Shown here one piece after another: positions 50,934 through 60,028 of a DNA stretch of 64,000 bases (position 1 is its first letter; each line of letters opens with the position of its first letter). The stretch comes from Oligoflexia bacterium (lineage in GTDB: Bacteria > Bdellovibrionota > Bdellovibrionia > JABDDW01): assembly GCA_016715815.1 (NCBI GenBank), contig JADJXN010000009.1, positions 1 to 64,000 on the forward strand, read 5' to 3'. The notes under the pieces are model-generated. The model was not told where the DNA came from and ran no database searches. It saw nothing but the letters and a program-made list of their open reading frames with translations. Made by a program: the position numbers and the translations under genes.

Positions 50934-52510
50934 CTTGCTAAAAGCCAGGTTTTAATAATTTCGCTCATAGCTTTATCTTTATTTTTACTTTCGAACTCAA
51001 AAAATAAAGCTGCAATATAGGTTTCACAAAGCATAAACGAAAAACGTCTTGCCTTTGTTTGAAATAATTCAGCATCTGAAGAATAATCTTTAACAAATTT
51101 ATTAATCTCTAAAAGCTTTTCTTCAATATATTTTTTCAAACCTAAATTTGAACCAGCACATTTTATTTTTTGCTTTACATCATCAATAAAAACTGGCAGC
51201 GTGTTTTCTTTTTGCATGGAGCGTAAAACATCAAGGCATAAAACATTAGTAGTCCCCTCCCAAATAGAAAACACTTGTGCCTCTTTTAGCAAAAAGGGAA
51301 GACCCGTGTCTTCCACATAGCCAGCACCTCCAAATGATTCTAAAACCTCACTTGCTGTTATAAGTGCTTTTTTGGCTGTATAAAGTTTTACCAGTGGAGT
51401 TAATATTCTTAGTAAAAGTTTTTCCTCTTTTATGGCTTTACCCAAATCATCTCTGCCCTGCAAACCCATGGTATAAAAAGTAAAAAATAGGCAAGCCATA
51501 ACATCAGTTTCAATTTGTTTTAAAGTATGCCCATGAAGCGGCTGATCTATTAAAAGTTTCCCAAAAGCTTTTCTTTTGTAAGCATAATCGTTTGCAAGAG
51601 CATATCCACGACGCATGTTTGCTGTTGCACACACTGAATTATATAAACGTGTAATGTTAAATAAGGCTGAAATATTTTTTACTCCCCTGCCTTCTTCGCC
51701 AATTAAAATTGCAGGCGTTCCATTAAGTGTTAACTCTGCCGTTGGGAGTGCCTTTGTACCAAGTTTGTCTTTAAGCCTATTAATTGTAATTTTATTTAAC
51801 TGGTTATTTTTATTTCTAACCTCTGTGTAGAATAAACTTAAACCTTTTTCAGTTTTTGCTAAAAGCATAGCCATTTGTGATGTACTGGCGGAGGTAAACC
51901 ACTTAGTCCCAAAAAGCTCATAGTTTTTACCAACTTTTTTAGCTACTGTAGATGTTCCACTCACATCAGAGCCACCAGTTTTTTCTGTCATCCATTGGCC
52001 AGAAGTCCAAAACTCTTTAGGATTTGTTGATGTAAGGTGTTTTAAAACTTTCTTTTTTAATTTCCCTTGGCCAAATAATTCAAATGCTTTTGCAGCACCA
52101 TCTGTCATTGCTAAAGGGCAAGAAAAAATAGCAGAAGATGGATGATACAAATATAAAAGTGCTGCTTGATAAATTCTGGAATACTCATCATATTTTCTTG
52201 CATAGCCACTAGCCACAATACCTTCTTCAGCGGCTGCAACTTCAAGGTTTTTCCAAGCCTGACTTACTTCTACATGGTCTATGCGCTTACCCCATGGATC
52301 GTAGGGAATATGTCTGGGAGGATTGGCTTCCGCCTCCTTTGAATATTGAAGTAAATCTGTAATAGCTCTTTGACCTAAATGCTCAAGGTGTTTTTGAATT
52401 TTTTTATAAACTTCTTTAGGTAATAGCCACTCAAGACAGGATTGCAAAATTTTATCATCTAAAAATTGATTTTTAAGCTCTGGTGGGTTTTGGAAAAAGT
52501 CATTATTCAT
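50930..52510 (-). CDS. acyl-CoA dehydrogenase family protein (AidB-like)
   Basis: The chosen ATG at 52510 overlaps the stop of the protease gene and gives 526 residues; the frame to 52534 adds eight. The flavoprotein has the ACAD central strand FWTSGQWMTEKTGGSDVSGTST, ELFGTKWFTSASTSQMAM and the C-terminal FGGAGYVEDTGLP with FSIWEGTTNVLCLDVLR. This resembles the AidB/ACAD-11 group more than short-chain enzymes. It probably oxidises an acyl-CoA or acts in alkylation protection; the substrate is unknown. Confidence 0.85.
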   Translation of the reverse strand: MNNDFFQNPPELKNQFLDDKILQSCLEWLLPKEVYKKIQKHLEHLGQRAITDLLQYSKEAEANPPRHIPYDPWGKRIDHVEVSQAWKNLEVAAAEEGIVASGYARKYDEYSRIYQAALLYLYHPSSAIFSCPLAMTDGAAKAFELFGQGKLKKKVLKHLTSTNPKEFWTSGQWMTEKTGGSDVSGTSTVAKKVGKNYELFGTKWFTSASTSQMAMLLAKTEKGLSLFYTEVRNKNNQLNKITINRLKDKLGTKALPTAELTLNGTPAILIGEEGRGVKNISALFNITRLYNSVCATANMRRGYALANDYAYKRKAFGKLLIDQPLHGHTLKQIETDVMACLFFTFYTMGLQGRDDLGKAIKEEKLLLRILTPLVKLYTAKKALITASEVLESFGGAGYVEDTGLPFLLKEAQVFSIWEGTTNVLCLDVLRSMQKENTLPVFIDDVKQKIKCAGSNLGLKKYIEEKLLEINKFVKDYSSDAELFQTKARRFSFMLCETYIAALFFEFESKNKDKAMSEIIKTWLLAR

Positions 52511-53249
52511 TGATGATTTTTTGAATCCAATCAAGATGATTAGTTAATAAAACAAAATGTGCGACTTTATTCGTATTTTGCTCACTGACTCCTGATTGTA
52601 TTCCTATTAAAACAGTACCCCGGGGAGTATGAGAAAAAAGCCCTCCCCCGCTGTCTCCAGTGTAAATTTCACTTTTTGGGTTTTTAACTACAACTGAAAT
52701 ATAATTACTTAGGGAAAATAAATTCACATCAGCCTTGGTTCTACTAATTTTTTCAGAGTAACGGCTAAACCTAGTTGACACGTAAGAGCGAGCCCCAAAA
52801 CCAACTGCCGTCAAGGAACCTTTAGTATCTGCTAACCCCTGAACAATAGCTACAGGCTTTGTTTGCTTAAAGTAAGACAAAATATTCTCATTATATTTAA
52901 TATAACCAAGGTCTTTATTTACATCATCTGTACTTTCAGGAATGCTTGTATAGCTTGGATGCGTTTTTATTTCTTTAATTTTTAAATTAAAACCTATCTG
53001 CCGAGTGGGGTTTTCAATATCAGTGGAATGAATTTCAAGATTACTTCTACTTAAATCCTCAAGAAACCATTGAACACAATGGCCCGCAGTGAGAACAGTA
53101 TTTTGACTAACAATAACACCTGAGCAACGACGGTCACTTTGGTTTTTTAAATAAACAACTGAAGACCACTGGGCTCCAACAGCAGGCTCACCATACCAAA
53201 CGGCAAGGGCTGGATTAAGAAAAAATAGAGATAACAAAACGTACAACAT
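52503..53249 (-). CDS. secreted trypsin-like serine protease (S1 family)
   Basis: The 248-residue protein has a signal peptide (1-16, ALAVW) and the chymotrypsin triad: His in VLTAGHC (about residue 57), Asp in VNKDLGYIKY and Ser in TGDSGGGLF. The usual IVGG activation site is replaced by VWYGEPAVGA, so activation must differ or be unnecessary. Secreted S1 proteases are abundant in Bdellovibrio-like genomes. It overlaps the downstream acyl-CoA dehydrogenase gene by eight bases. Confidence 0.9.
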   Translation of the reverse strand: MLYVLLSLFFLNPALAVWYGEPAVGAQWSSVVYLKNQSDRRCSGVIVSQNTVLTAGHCVQWFLEDLSRSNLEIHSTDIENPTRQIGFNLKIKEIKTHPSYTSIPESTDDVNKDLGYIKYNENILSYFKQTKPVAIVQGLADTKGSLTAVGFGARSYVSTRFSRYSEKISRTKADVNLFSLSNYISVVVKNPKSEIYTGDSGGGLFSHTPRGTVLIGIQSGVSEQNTNKVAHFVLLTNHLDWIQKIINE

Positions 53250-53337
53250 AGTGACTTAAAATAGCTATTTTTAGGGCCAATATCAACTTCATTTAGCCCT
53301 TCTAGCTTTAATACAAATATGCAGTTTGTTTAGACAA

Positions 53338-53748
53338 TTATGGGGTTTGACCTCTTATAATTTCAATCAAAGCATTTAAGGCATCTGTGGCTGTAAAAAT
53401 GCCGTAAAATGTCCCATCATCTTCATTAACAATCACACTTCCAATTTTATTTTTAGACATCAAAAAAGCCACTTCATCTAATTTTGCATTTAGCTTAACA
53501 GCAACGGGGTCTTGGGCCATAATGTGGCTAGCTTGAAGCTGCGCCTTTTCAGATAAACTCAATCCTGCGGCTAGTTTTAAATCTCTATCACTGATAACAC
53601 CCACAACTTTATTTGATTTTAAAATAGGAAGATGTCTGACTCCGTACTCTTTCATAAGTGTGTGTAATTCATCTATAGATGTTGTTTCAGATGCGGTAAT
53701 TGGATCAGGTGTTGTAAATTCTTCAACTGGTAAATTTAATTTATTCAT
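53338..53748 (-). CDS. CBS-domain pair protein
   Basis: The 136-residue protein is a tandem of two CBS domains (about 10-65 and 75-132), with YGVRHLPILKSNKVVGVISDRDLK in the first and IGSVIVNEDDGTFYGIFTATDALNAL in the second. CBS pairs bind adenosine nucleotides and sense energy status. There is no output domain, so it probably regulates a partner. It stands alone, preceded by GGAGGG. Confidence 0.88.
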   Translation of the reverse strand: MNKLNLPVEEFTTPDPITASETTSIDELHTLMKEYGVRHLPILKSNKVVGVISDRDLKLAAGLSLSEKAQLQASHIMAQDPVAVKLNAKLDEVAFLMSKNKIGSVIVNEDDGTFYGIFTATDALNALIEIIRGQTP

Positions 53749-53883
53749 AAGCCCTCCTGTTTAAACAAGTTCACAAATATTTAACTGACCTCTTTATAAA
53801 GAGTCCAATGAAATCAGCCAAATATTTTGCATTTTAAAAATAATAGGAGTAGAGGTTTTTATAAAAGATGAGAGAGGTTTTTT

Positions 53884-54264
53884 ATGCTCAGAATTTTATG
53901 TTTCATTTTAGTATTAGTAGCATCAATTAATTCAAGCGCTGGCATTGTTATTACTCCACGCCCCTTGCCACCATATGTATGGTGGGGACACAGGCCAGGT
54001 TATTTCCCTGGTTGGCATTACAACTTTCACTGGCGTCCTTATTGGTACAACCCAACTTATACTTTTCCAAATTGGTATTGGTACAATCCCGTTCCAGTTG
54101 GCTTTTGGCAATGCATTGCTTTTAACGGCTATAACAATTCATTTGTTGGCGTAGGTGTAGACCAAAATATTGCAGCCTATAATGCCCTTCATGTTTGTGG
54201 TGGACCATACTATCAAATGTCAGGGTGCTTTATACCCATGGGATACTGCCAGTTTAGATACTAG
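53884..54264 (+). CDS. secreted Trp/Tyr/Pro-rich protein with C-terminal DUF4189-like region
   Basis: The 126-residue protein has a signal peptide (1-19) and an aromatic, proline-rich middle (YVWWGHRPGYFPGWHYNFH and similar, residues 31-75). It ends in a cysteine-containing module: WQCIAFNGYNNSFVGVG, then AAYNALHVCGG and SGCFIPMGYCQ. The last part resembles DUF4189-like domains. Four cysteines could form two disulfides outside the cytosol. Function unknown. Confidence 0.6.
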   Translation: MLRILCFILVLVASINSSAGIVITPRPLPPYVWWGHRPGYFPGWHYNFHWRPYWYNPTYTFPNWYWYNPVPVGFWQCIAFNGYNNSFVGVGVDQNIAAYNALHVCGGPYYQMSGCFIPMGYCQFRY

Positions 54265-54278
54265 CTTTGAGAGATAGT

Positions 54279-55865
54279 TTATTGATTACGATTTTTACTT
54301 TCGTTTAACCGTTGAGTTGCATTTTGTTGGTCAGCACAAAAAGCATTGCTTGATGAGTAGACGGCTCTTGTGAGAGCACTTTTCTGGATATTTATACAAG
54401 AATCATTTTTAGAAAGATAATAATCAAGCTTATCAACATCTGTAATATTGGCCGATGGCGGATGACGGAAATTATAATTTTGCTGGCATTGAAGCGTTAG
54501 GTTTTTATCTTGTTTACCATTTCGGTAGTAAACAGCAGTCCTGTAATTGGGCCAACCGGTTTGAGCATCTATATTTGCCTTAACACTTACACCCTCTTGA
54601 GTCTCAAATTCTGTGCTTGGAATTGGGTGCGTTTGAATTTTTAAATCACTACTTTTTAACCCGTCGCAACTTGATTTAACATCAGCAAGTTTTATTGCAT
54701 TTATTTGTTCAAACTGTGCCATTTCGTTTTCTATTATTTTACAAACTCCTTGGGGCACCTCACCATCAAATGCGGCCAGCACTTCTTCTGGGTTTAACAA
54801 AGAAAGTTTTCTACAATATGTACCAATCAGTTGGTTGCCTGAAACTTGCCCTGCTAGAGTATTAAATTCTCCTTTTAAAACTTCTACTTCCTTTTTACTT
54901 AGACTAAGTTCTTGACTGCATTTTTCAATGGCAGATTTATCTATGTATCTTTGTGCAATTGCCACAGTTGAGGCAGAAAGCGCTACAAAGGCTCCGCCAC
55001 GGGTAGCATTTTTAATATTTTTTGCTCGCGTTTTTCCATCAATTTCTTTTGAAAGTTTAGAGGCGGTTTTAAAAATTTTATTTTGGCCATCAAGAGTATA
55101 GCCAATAGAATCTTTAAGGCTATTAACAACTTTAAGCTCCGGTGATTTATTTACTAAATCTGCAAGCTTTCTTCTCTCCACCCCAACTTGCTTTCTCAAC
55201 TCATCTACATTAGAAGCATCTTTAGCTTGCGCTTGAGCTAGTTTATCTCTCGCATTTTGAAGATTTTGTGCATAGGGTTTTAACTTTTCAAGCTCTGGCC
55301 CATATATACGCCCCATTAATGATCCGGTCCTTGCTTTGTATATTTTTAAAGCTGATTCTTCTTTTAAATATTGACTTACAGAAAATCTAATTTCATTTCT
55401 TGAAAGCTTACTAAGTTTTTCTTTATAAAGCTGGTCTGCTTTTTCTCTCAGAGAGCCATCTAAATCAAACCGACTTTGAACTTTTCCCCCTGTAACCTCA
55501 CGTGCTACTTCTAAATCTAATTTTGTTTTTATTTTATGCGCTTCTCTTAGGGCTGCTCGCTCAGACCTTACCCCCTCCAACACTTCTTTAAATTTTGCCT
55601 GGGCACTTTTAGTTTGGCCAGTAAGCATGGAGGCAGCAAAACCTCCCCCAAGAGTTGCAGCTAAACTTGCCTTGCCTGAGTTATCATCTAAAATGGTTAA
55701 TAGCATACAAGCAGAAGGCTCAGCATTTATAATGCAAGCTTTGTAGTTTAAGTAGCTTTCAATGTAATCAGGCGTGCATTTGGAGTTAAATTTTAAAGCT
55801 GCATATTCTTTTTCAGACTGAGCTTTTAAAATTAATGAAATAAGTAAAAGAAAAATTACCTTCAT
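54279..55865 (-). CDS. large secreted protein with coiled-coil region, unknown
   Basis: The 528-residue protein has a signal peptide (1-15, ending LKAQS) and an early cysteine cluster (KCTPDYIESYLNYKACIINAEPSACM). A long helical, charged region with coiled-coil tendency (about 80-290) follows, then a hydrophobic AFVALSASTVAIAQ patch that may be a membrane helix near residue 289-302. The C-terminal third is rich in cysteines and asparagine (PSANITDVDKLDYYLSKNDSC). No domain is recognised. It is convergent with the small secreted protein and divergent from the DoxX gene. Confidence 0.6.
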   Translation of the reverse strand: MKVIFLLLISLILKAQSEKEYAALKFNSKCTPDYIESYLNYKACIINAEPSACMLLTILDDNSGKASLAATLGGGFAASMLTGQTKSAQAKFKEVLEGVRSERAALREAHKIKTKLDLEVAREVTGGKVQSRFDLDGSLREKADQLYKEKLSKLSRNEIRFSVSQYLKEESALKIYKARTGSLMGRIYGPELEKLKPYAQNLQNARDKLAQAQAKDASNVDELRKQVGVERRKLADLVNKSPELKVVNSLKDSIGYTLDGQNKIFKTASKLSKEIDGKTRAKNIKNATRGGAFVALSASTVAIAQRYIDKSAIEKCSQELSLSKKEVEVLKGEFNTLAGQVSGNQLIGTYCRKLSLLNPEEVLAAFDGEVPQGVCKIIENEMAQFEQINAIKLADVKSSCDGLKSSDLKIQTHPIPSTEFETQEGVSVKANIDAQTGWPNYRTAVYYRNGKQDKNLTLQCQQNYNFRHPPSANITDVDKLDYYLSKNDSCINIQKSALTRAVYSSSNAFCADQQNATQRLNESKNRNQ

Positions 55866-55967
55866 CTATTTATTCTACCCAGCCTATTAAAAATTAATAA
55901 CTAGACTATGTGCTAGTTTTAAAATTATTTTTTTAAGATATGATAAGTCCAATAAGGGGGAATTAAA

Positions 55968-56363
55968 ATGAAAACAAAACTTCCAATGATTGCGCGCATA
56001 CTTTTAGGCCTTATCTTTTCAGTATTTGGTGTAATAGGTTTATTAAATCTAATACCGCAACCACCAAATTTGCCTGAAAAACTTGTAGCCTTTAACACAG
56101 GGCTCATGGCAGCAGGTTACTTTTTTCCCCTGTTAAAACTCACAGAAATTGCATGCGGGCTTATGCTTTTAGCTAACCGTTTTGTGCCACTGGCACTTGT
56201 GGTTTTAGCCCCAATAAGTTTAAACATATTTTTAGTTCATGCTTTCTTGGCTCCTACGGGGTTACCCATGGCCATATTTATAGGGCTATTAATGGTTTAC
56301 TTATCATTTTTTGCAAAGCCTTACTCAGAGAAAATAAAAACTTTATTTATTGGTAAAGCTTAG
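55968..56363 (+). CDS. DoxX-family membrane protein
   Basis: The 131-residue inner-membrane protein has four transmembrane segments: IARILLGLIFSVFGVIGLLNLI first, then GYFFPLLKLTEIACGLMLL and VLAPISLNIFLVHAFL. These are DoxX/DoxD-like signatures. The family includes subunits of thiosulfate:quinone oxidoreductase and many proteins of unknown function. Its 3' end overlaps the helicase gene by 17 bases in convergent orientation. Confidence 0.8.
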   Translation: MKTKLPMIARILLGLIFSVFGVIGLLNLIPQPPNLPEKLVAFNTGLMAAGYFFPLLKLTEIACGLMLLANRFVPLALVVLAPISLNIFLVHAFLAPTGLPMAIFIGLLMVYLSFFAKPYSEKIKTLFIGKA

Positions 56364-57435
56364 AAATACGTTTCCATTGGCCTTGTTCTTCTGGGCACAC
56401 AAGGCTTAAAGCATTTCCAGAAGCACCTGCACGAGCTGTTCTTCCAATGCGATGAACATAATCCTCAGTGCATTTTGGCAAATCATAATTAATTACGTGG
56501 GTGATTTGTGGGATATCAATACCTCTTGCAGCAATATCTGTTGCAACAAGAATATTAAATTTACCACTTCTAAAACCATCAATAGCATGATTTCGTTGGC
56601 TTTGACTTCTACCACCATGAAGGCGGTTTACTTGAAAACCACAATGGTTTAAGTGCTTTGTTAGAGAATCTGTGCGGTGCTTTGTTCTTGCAAAAATTAA
56701 TATGGAACCCGTTCTTGAATAAAGTTCTTCAACTAAAATGCCATTTTTTTTCTGGTTTGGAACAGAAATCATTTTTTGATTAATAACTTCCACTGGCTTA
56801 GAAACAGCTCCTACAGAAACTCTGACAGGATCTTTTAAATACTTACCTGCAAGCTTTTCTATATTTTGTGGAAAGGTTGCTGAAAAAAGAAGAGTTTGCC
56901 TTTGAGAGGGTAAAAACCTTAAAATCTCATTAAGTTGAGCAGTAAAACCCATATCAAGCATTCTATCAGCTTCATCCAACACCAGAATGCTCGCTTTAAA
57001 AAGGGAAACAGTTCCACGTCTTAGATGGTCTACAAGTCTTCCAGGGGTAGCTATGATAATATTAGGACTTCTTTTTAAACTCTGAATTTGTTGGTACATA
57101 GAGGTACCACCAATAAGAAGTGATTGTTTAATAAATGGTGAGTCTTGAGAAATTTGTTTTAGTACCATTGCTATTTGCGCAGCAATTTCTCTTGTAGGAA
57201 CTAAAATAAGGGCTAACTTTTGCCCCTTTTCAAGTTTTGAAAGAATGGGAATGCAAAATGCTGCAGTTTTTCCTGTTCCAGTTTGCGCGCATGCAATGAT
57301 GTCCCTGTTTTGTAAAGCCACAGGAATTGCCTTTGCTTGAATGGGTGTGGGGTTAATAAAATTCATCTTTTCCAGTGATTTTTGCAAACCAATGGAAAGA
57401 GAAAGATCTTTGAATGATTTAATAGGTTCAGACAT
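56347..57435 (-). CDS. DEAD-box RNA helicase (RhlE-like)
   Basis: This 362-residue helicase core has the Q motif (FINPTPIQAKAIP), Walker A AQTGTGKTAAF, PTREIAAQI, DEAD in LVLDEADRMLDMGF, SAT in LLFSATFP, and HRIGRTARAG. It ends just after motif VI without a basic C-terminal extension, a compact RhlE-like form. It likely remodels rRNA or mRNA, particularly in the cold. Upstream, 218 AT-rich bases separate it from the divergent peptidase gene. Confidence 0.93.
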   Translation of the reverse strand: MSEPIKSFKDLSLSIGLQKSLEKMNFINPTPIQAKAIPVALQNRDIIACAQTGTGKTAAFCIPILSKLEKGQKLALILVPTREIAAQIAMVLKQISQDSPFIKQSLLIGGTSMYQQIQSLKRSPNIIIATPGRLVDHLRRGTVSLFKASILVLDEADRMLDMGFTAQLNEILRFLPSQRQTLLFSATFPQNIEKLAGKYLKDPVRVSVGAVSKPVEVINQKMISVPNQKKNGILVEELYSRTGSILIFARTKHRTDSLTKHLNHCGFQVNRLHGGRSQSQRNHAIDGFRSGKFNILVATDIAARGIDIPQITHVINYDLPKCTEDYVHRIGRTARAGASGNALSLVCPEEQGQWKRISKLYQ

Positions 57436-57674
57436 TTTTTACCTCAATGTGCCAGGTCAGCTCAGAGAGGAAATTAGGACAAATACTAAAAAGCTCGATG
57501 AGTAGACAATTAGTTAATAAAAACCTGCTTACATTACCATCAAATCAGCAATGTTTGGGATATTTCTTTTTTTTAAATATTAGCTTAAGTTATCAAGGGG
57601 TTAGGATAGCTCTCAGCTATTGATTCAAATATATTGAACTATTTCAGTGCTGTTTGCTATTGTCCGCTCTTTAT

Positions 57675-58433
57675 ATGTTTAAAAAGTATATTTTATTTTG
57701 TTTAACATCACTATTTGTACAGGCAGGCAATGCAAGCTCGGCTGAGTGTAAAACGTATTTCACTTCACTTACCCATGCCCTAAACGATCTAAAAGAAAAC
57801 ACAAGAATCACAAGACAAGAAGCACAGATTTTAAGAAAGCGCCGCTATGCCTTGGTACGTGATGGTGGTATATGCGCAAATGCCTCAGTATGCATTGCTG
57901 TAACAGCTATGCGGAGATTTTTTGGAGATTTTAAAGCTCGGGTTAACCCCGCAGAGTTAATACGTATAACTGATAAGGCCTCTAATAAATTTAATATTGA
58001 TGGCCGAAAAGATGGCCTACTTGCTTGGCAAATTAAACAGCTTTTAATTGATGAAGCTAATGATTACGGAATTAATTTAAAAGTAAAAATTGTTGATATG
58101 GAAAAAGCAGGTAACCAGCACAAAATTGTGTTTAAAGAAGACCCAAATATTATTTATATTTTTGCCTCCCATGTTTATACAGGAAAAAAAGATCCCATTT
58201 TATTTAAATGGGGGCATGCAGTTGTTGCTTATAATTTTAACCGTGAAAAAATGGAATTTCAAATTGTAGACCCACTTCACCCGGCAGAAGTTGATTTAAG
58301 AGCCAACTTAACAAAGAGTGAATATGATGAAACTATTCATCAATTTCAAATTCATTATGATCAGTTTGTACGTTCTTACCCTAAAAAACCTTTAAACTTT
58401 TTAGGCTCTGTGATTGTGGTGGAATTTAACTGA
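57675..58433 (+). CDS. secreted cysteine-peptidase-like (C39/papain-like) protein
   Basis: The ATG at 57675 (MFKKYILF) gives 252 residues with a signal peptide to about residue 23; the frame from 57654 adds seven residues. A probable catalytic Cys67 is in GGICANAS with a second Cys at 73, His in KWGHAVVAYNF and Asp in IVDPLHPAE, matching the Cys-His-Asp order of C39-type bacteriocin-processing or peptidase-like domains. The specificity is unknown. It ends just before a GATATC repeat and the displaced tRNA-Cys end. Confidence 0.65.
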   Translation: MFKKYILFCLTSLFVQAGNASSAECKTYFTSLTHALNDLKENTRITRQEAQILRKRRYALVRDGGICANASVCIAVTAMRRFFGDFKARVNPAELIRITDKASNKFNIDGRKDGLLAWQIKQLLIDEANDYGINLKVKIVDMEKAGNQHKIVFKEDPNIIYIFASHVYTGKKDPILFKWGHAVVAYNFNREKMEFQIVDPLHPAEVDLRANLTKSEYDETIHQFQIHYDQFVRSYPKKPLNFLGSVIVVEFN

Positions 58434-58445
58434 TAATAAATTACT

Positions 58446-58482
58446 GATATCTGATATCAAGATATCGGATATCTGATATCGG
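58446..58482. repeat. GATATC heptad repeat next to the displaced tRNA-Cys 3' end
   Basis: Five GATATC units (58446, 58453, 58461, 58468 and 58475), mostly seven bases apart, lie about eight bases from the copy of the tRNA-Cys 3' end. A 19-base stretch (GATATCTGATATCGGAGTG) is identical to the repeat behind tRNA-Glu. This suggests it originally followed an intact tRNA-Cys. Confidence 0.85.
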
Positions 58483-58490
58483 AGTGGTTC

Positions 58491-58509
58491 TGGAGGTGAC
58501 GGTCGGAAT
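58491..58509 (-). other. att-like site: copy of the tRNA-Cys 3' end
   Basis: The 19 bases TGGAGGTGACGGTCGGAAT are identical to 61258-61276, the CCA, discriminator, acceptor and part of the T arm of the tRNA-Cys-like gene. Beyond base 19 the two differ. The copy lies on the side away from the tRNA 5' part, as expected for integration into a tRNA 3' end. Confidence 0.7.
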
Positions 58510-58556
58510 GATCTACACCCCCTTGTGGATCAATATCAGGAATTAAATATTTAGGC

Positions 58557-59258
58557 TTACCTTCCCTGAACAATGGCCTCGGCCGTGCAGTGCTGAATCA
58601 ATGGCATTCGCCTGTCCAACACAGGTTGGACAATTACTTCATAAATTTGACAGCCTTTAGATTGCATTTCACATCGCTTCATAGCCATGCTGATAGCGCA
58701 TGCTTTAAGCTCATTTGCTTGGCGAGTAAGAGGCTCACAGTAATCACGCTCCTCAAGAGCTGGAGTTTTACTGCAATACCCATAATGAATGTGAGGAAGA
58801 TCTACTTCACCACTTGCAATAGCTCTGTCCAAAGCTTGCTCAATTTTTTTGGACAAGGGGTGGGACAAATCATAATGATTCCACTCCAAGCTCAAAATTC
58901 CTAAAAATTCATGAATGGCCAATTTTGATCTTTGGTAGATATTGGAATTCCTCCAACGCTGACGGTTGAGTTCAATTTTTTTGGATTTGGAATAATTAGC
59001 CGCATCCACTTCAAAAGAGTCAATGTAGACTTTTTCTTTGGAATAAACCCTTGTCTGGGAAATTGTTTCCAACAATTCCTTAGGCGTGGTTTCAATTTTA
59101 GCATCGCTAAAATCCTTAGTTGTCAGATGCTTGGCCACACTCTTTGCAAGCCATGTAAATTCGTAAGCGTACATATCTCCCGCCCCTGGACCATCATTGC
59201 CAGCTAACGCTGGGGTTGTCAAAGTAGCTAAAATTAAAAAGATCTTTAAAGGCTTCAT
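58557..59258 (-). CDS. secreted protein, unknown (island gene)
   Basis: The 233-residue protein has a signal peptide (1-19, ending ALA before G) and a mature part beginning with GNDGPGAGDMYAYEFTW. The central region is charged with IHEFLGILSLEWNHYDLSHPLS. The C-terminal part has eight cysteines (GYCSKT, DYCEPL, KACAISMAMKRCEMQSKGCQIY and HCTAEAI), so disulfides are likely outside the cell membrane. No domain is recognised. Its start overlaps the stop of the adjacent regulator by four bases, so they are translationally coupled. Confidence 0.7.
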   Translation of the reverse strand: MKPLKIFLILATLTTPALAGNDGPGAGDMYAYEFTWLAKSVAKHLTTKDFSDAKIETTPKELLETISQTRVYSKEKVYIDSFEVDAANYSKSKKIELNRQRWRNSNIYQRSKLAIHEFLGILSLEWNHYDLSHPLSKKIEQALDRAIASGEVDLPHIHYGYCSKTPALEERDYCEPLTRQANELKACAISMAMKRCEMQSKGCQIYEVIVQPVLDRRMPLIQHCTAEAIVQGR

Positions 59259-60022
59259 TTGTTTTCTCCATCGATTTTTTTTGTCAAAGGATATAGTTGA
59301 ACGCTTAAATTATAAACTTCTTTAGGCTTTCCCTTTTTTTCCAATTCTTCACATAGGTGGCGTCTGAATTCGCGAATTTTCAACTGAGCCCAGGAAATAT
59401 CTTCTGGGTTCATGGCAAAAGTGATGGAAGTAATATCCCTCATCTCCGCCGGGTCATTTTCAATGGAGGCTATTGCTTTTTCCAAAACTTGCTTCTGAAA
59501 TTTGCGTGTGATCGGCGTTGAAATTTTATTGTCGATTTTGATTGGTTTTCCAGACTGCTTGTAGCGTTTGTTTTTTTGTTTTTCAATCAAGCCAAGCCTT
59601 AAAAGCCTTTCCATAGCGGCTTTTGCTTGAAATAAGGTAATTCCTAATCGCTTAGCAATCCATTGGGATTCAAATTTAGAATTTGGAATTTCAAGGAGGC
59701 TTAAAATCCCGTAATTTTCCCAGTCAGCGATGACGCTGAACATGTCCAAATTCATTTGCTCGTAATCTTGTTTGTAGTTGTAAGTCATTTTCTCTTCATG
59801 ATTCAAAAGTTTTGCTTGGGTTGCAGGGTCCAATCCAAAATGATCTGTAATTTTAAAAACTGCTTTTTTTGAAAGCCGGCGCTTACCGTTGATCACCAAA
59901 GATAAAACCGTATGGCTCATCCCCAATGACTTGGCAAAAGCGCGTAGAGAGTATAAAGGGTTTTTTTCAAATCTCTTTTGATACTCTCTACGCAAAAAAA
60001 TGCTGGAAAACTCTTTTTCCAT
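59255..60022 (-). CDS. TIGR02147/DUF4423-type regulator with XRE-like helix-turn-helix
   Basis: This 255-residue protein has an XRE-type helix-turn-helix (about 22-58: YSLRAFAKSLGMSHTVLSLV, then NGKRRLSKKAVFKI), a second helix-turn-helix-like winged part (around 110-150) and the DUF4423-type C-terminal half. The family is common in Bdellovibrio and Fibrobacter and is presumed to regulate transcription. It is encoded directly before the secreted protein it overlaps and after another secreted protein, so it may control them. DNA target unknown. Confidence 0.8.
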   Translation of the reverse strand: MEKEFSSIFLRREYQKRFEKNPLYSLRAFAKSLGMSHTVLSLVINGKRRLSKKAVFKITDHFGLDPATQAKLLNHEEKMTYNYKQDYEQMNLDMFSVIADWENYGILSLLEIPNSKFESQWIAKRLGITLFQAKAAMERLLRLGLIEKQKNKRYKQSGKPIKIDNKISTPITRKFQKQVLEKAIASIENDPAEMRDITSITFAMNPEDISWAQLKIREFRRHLCEELEKKGKPKEVYNLSVQLYPLTKKIDGENK

Positions 60023-60028
60023 TTTTAA

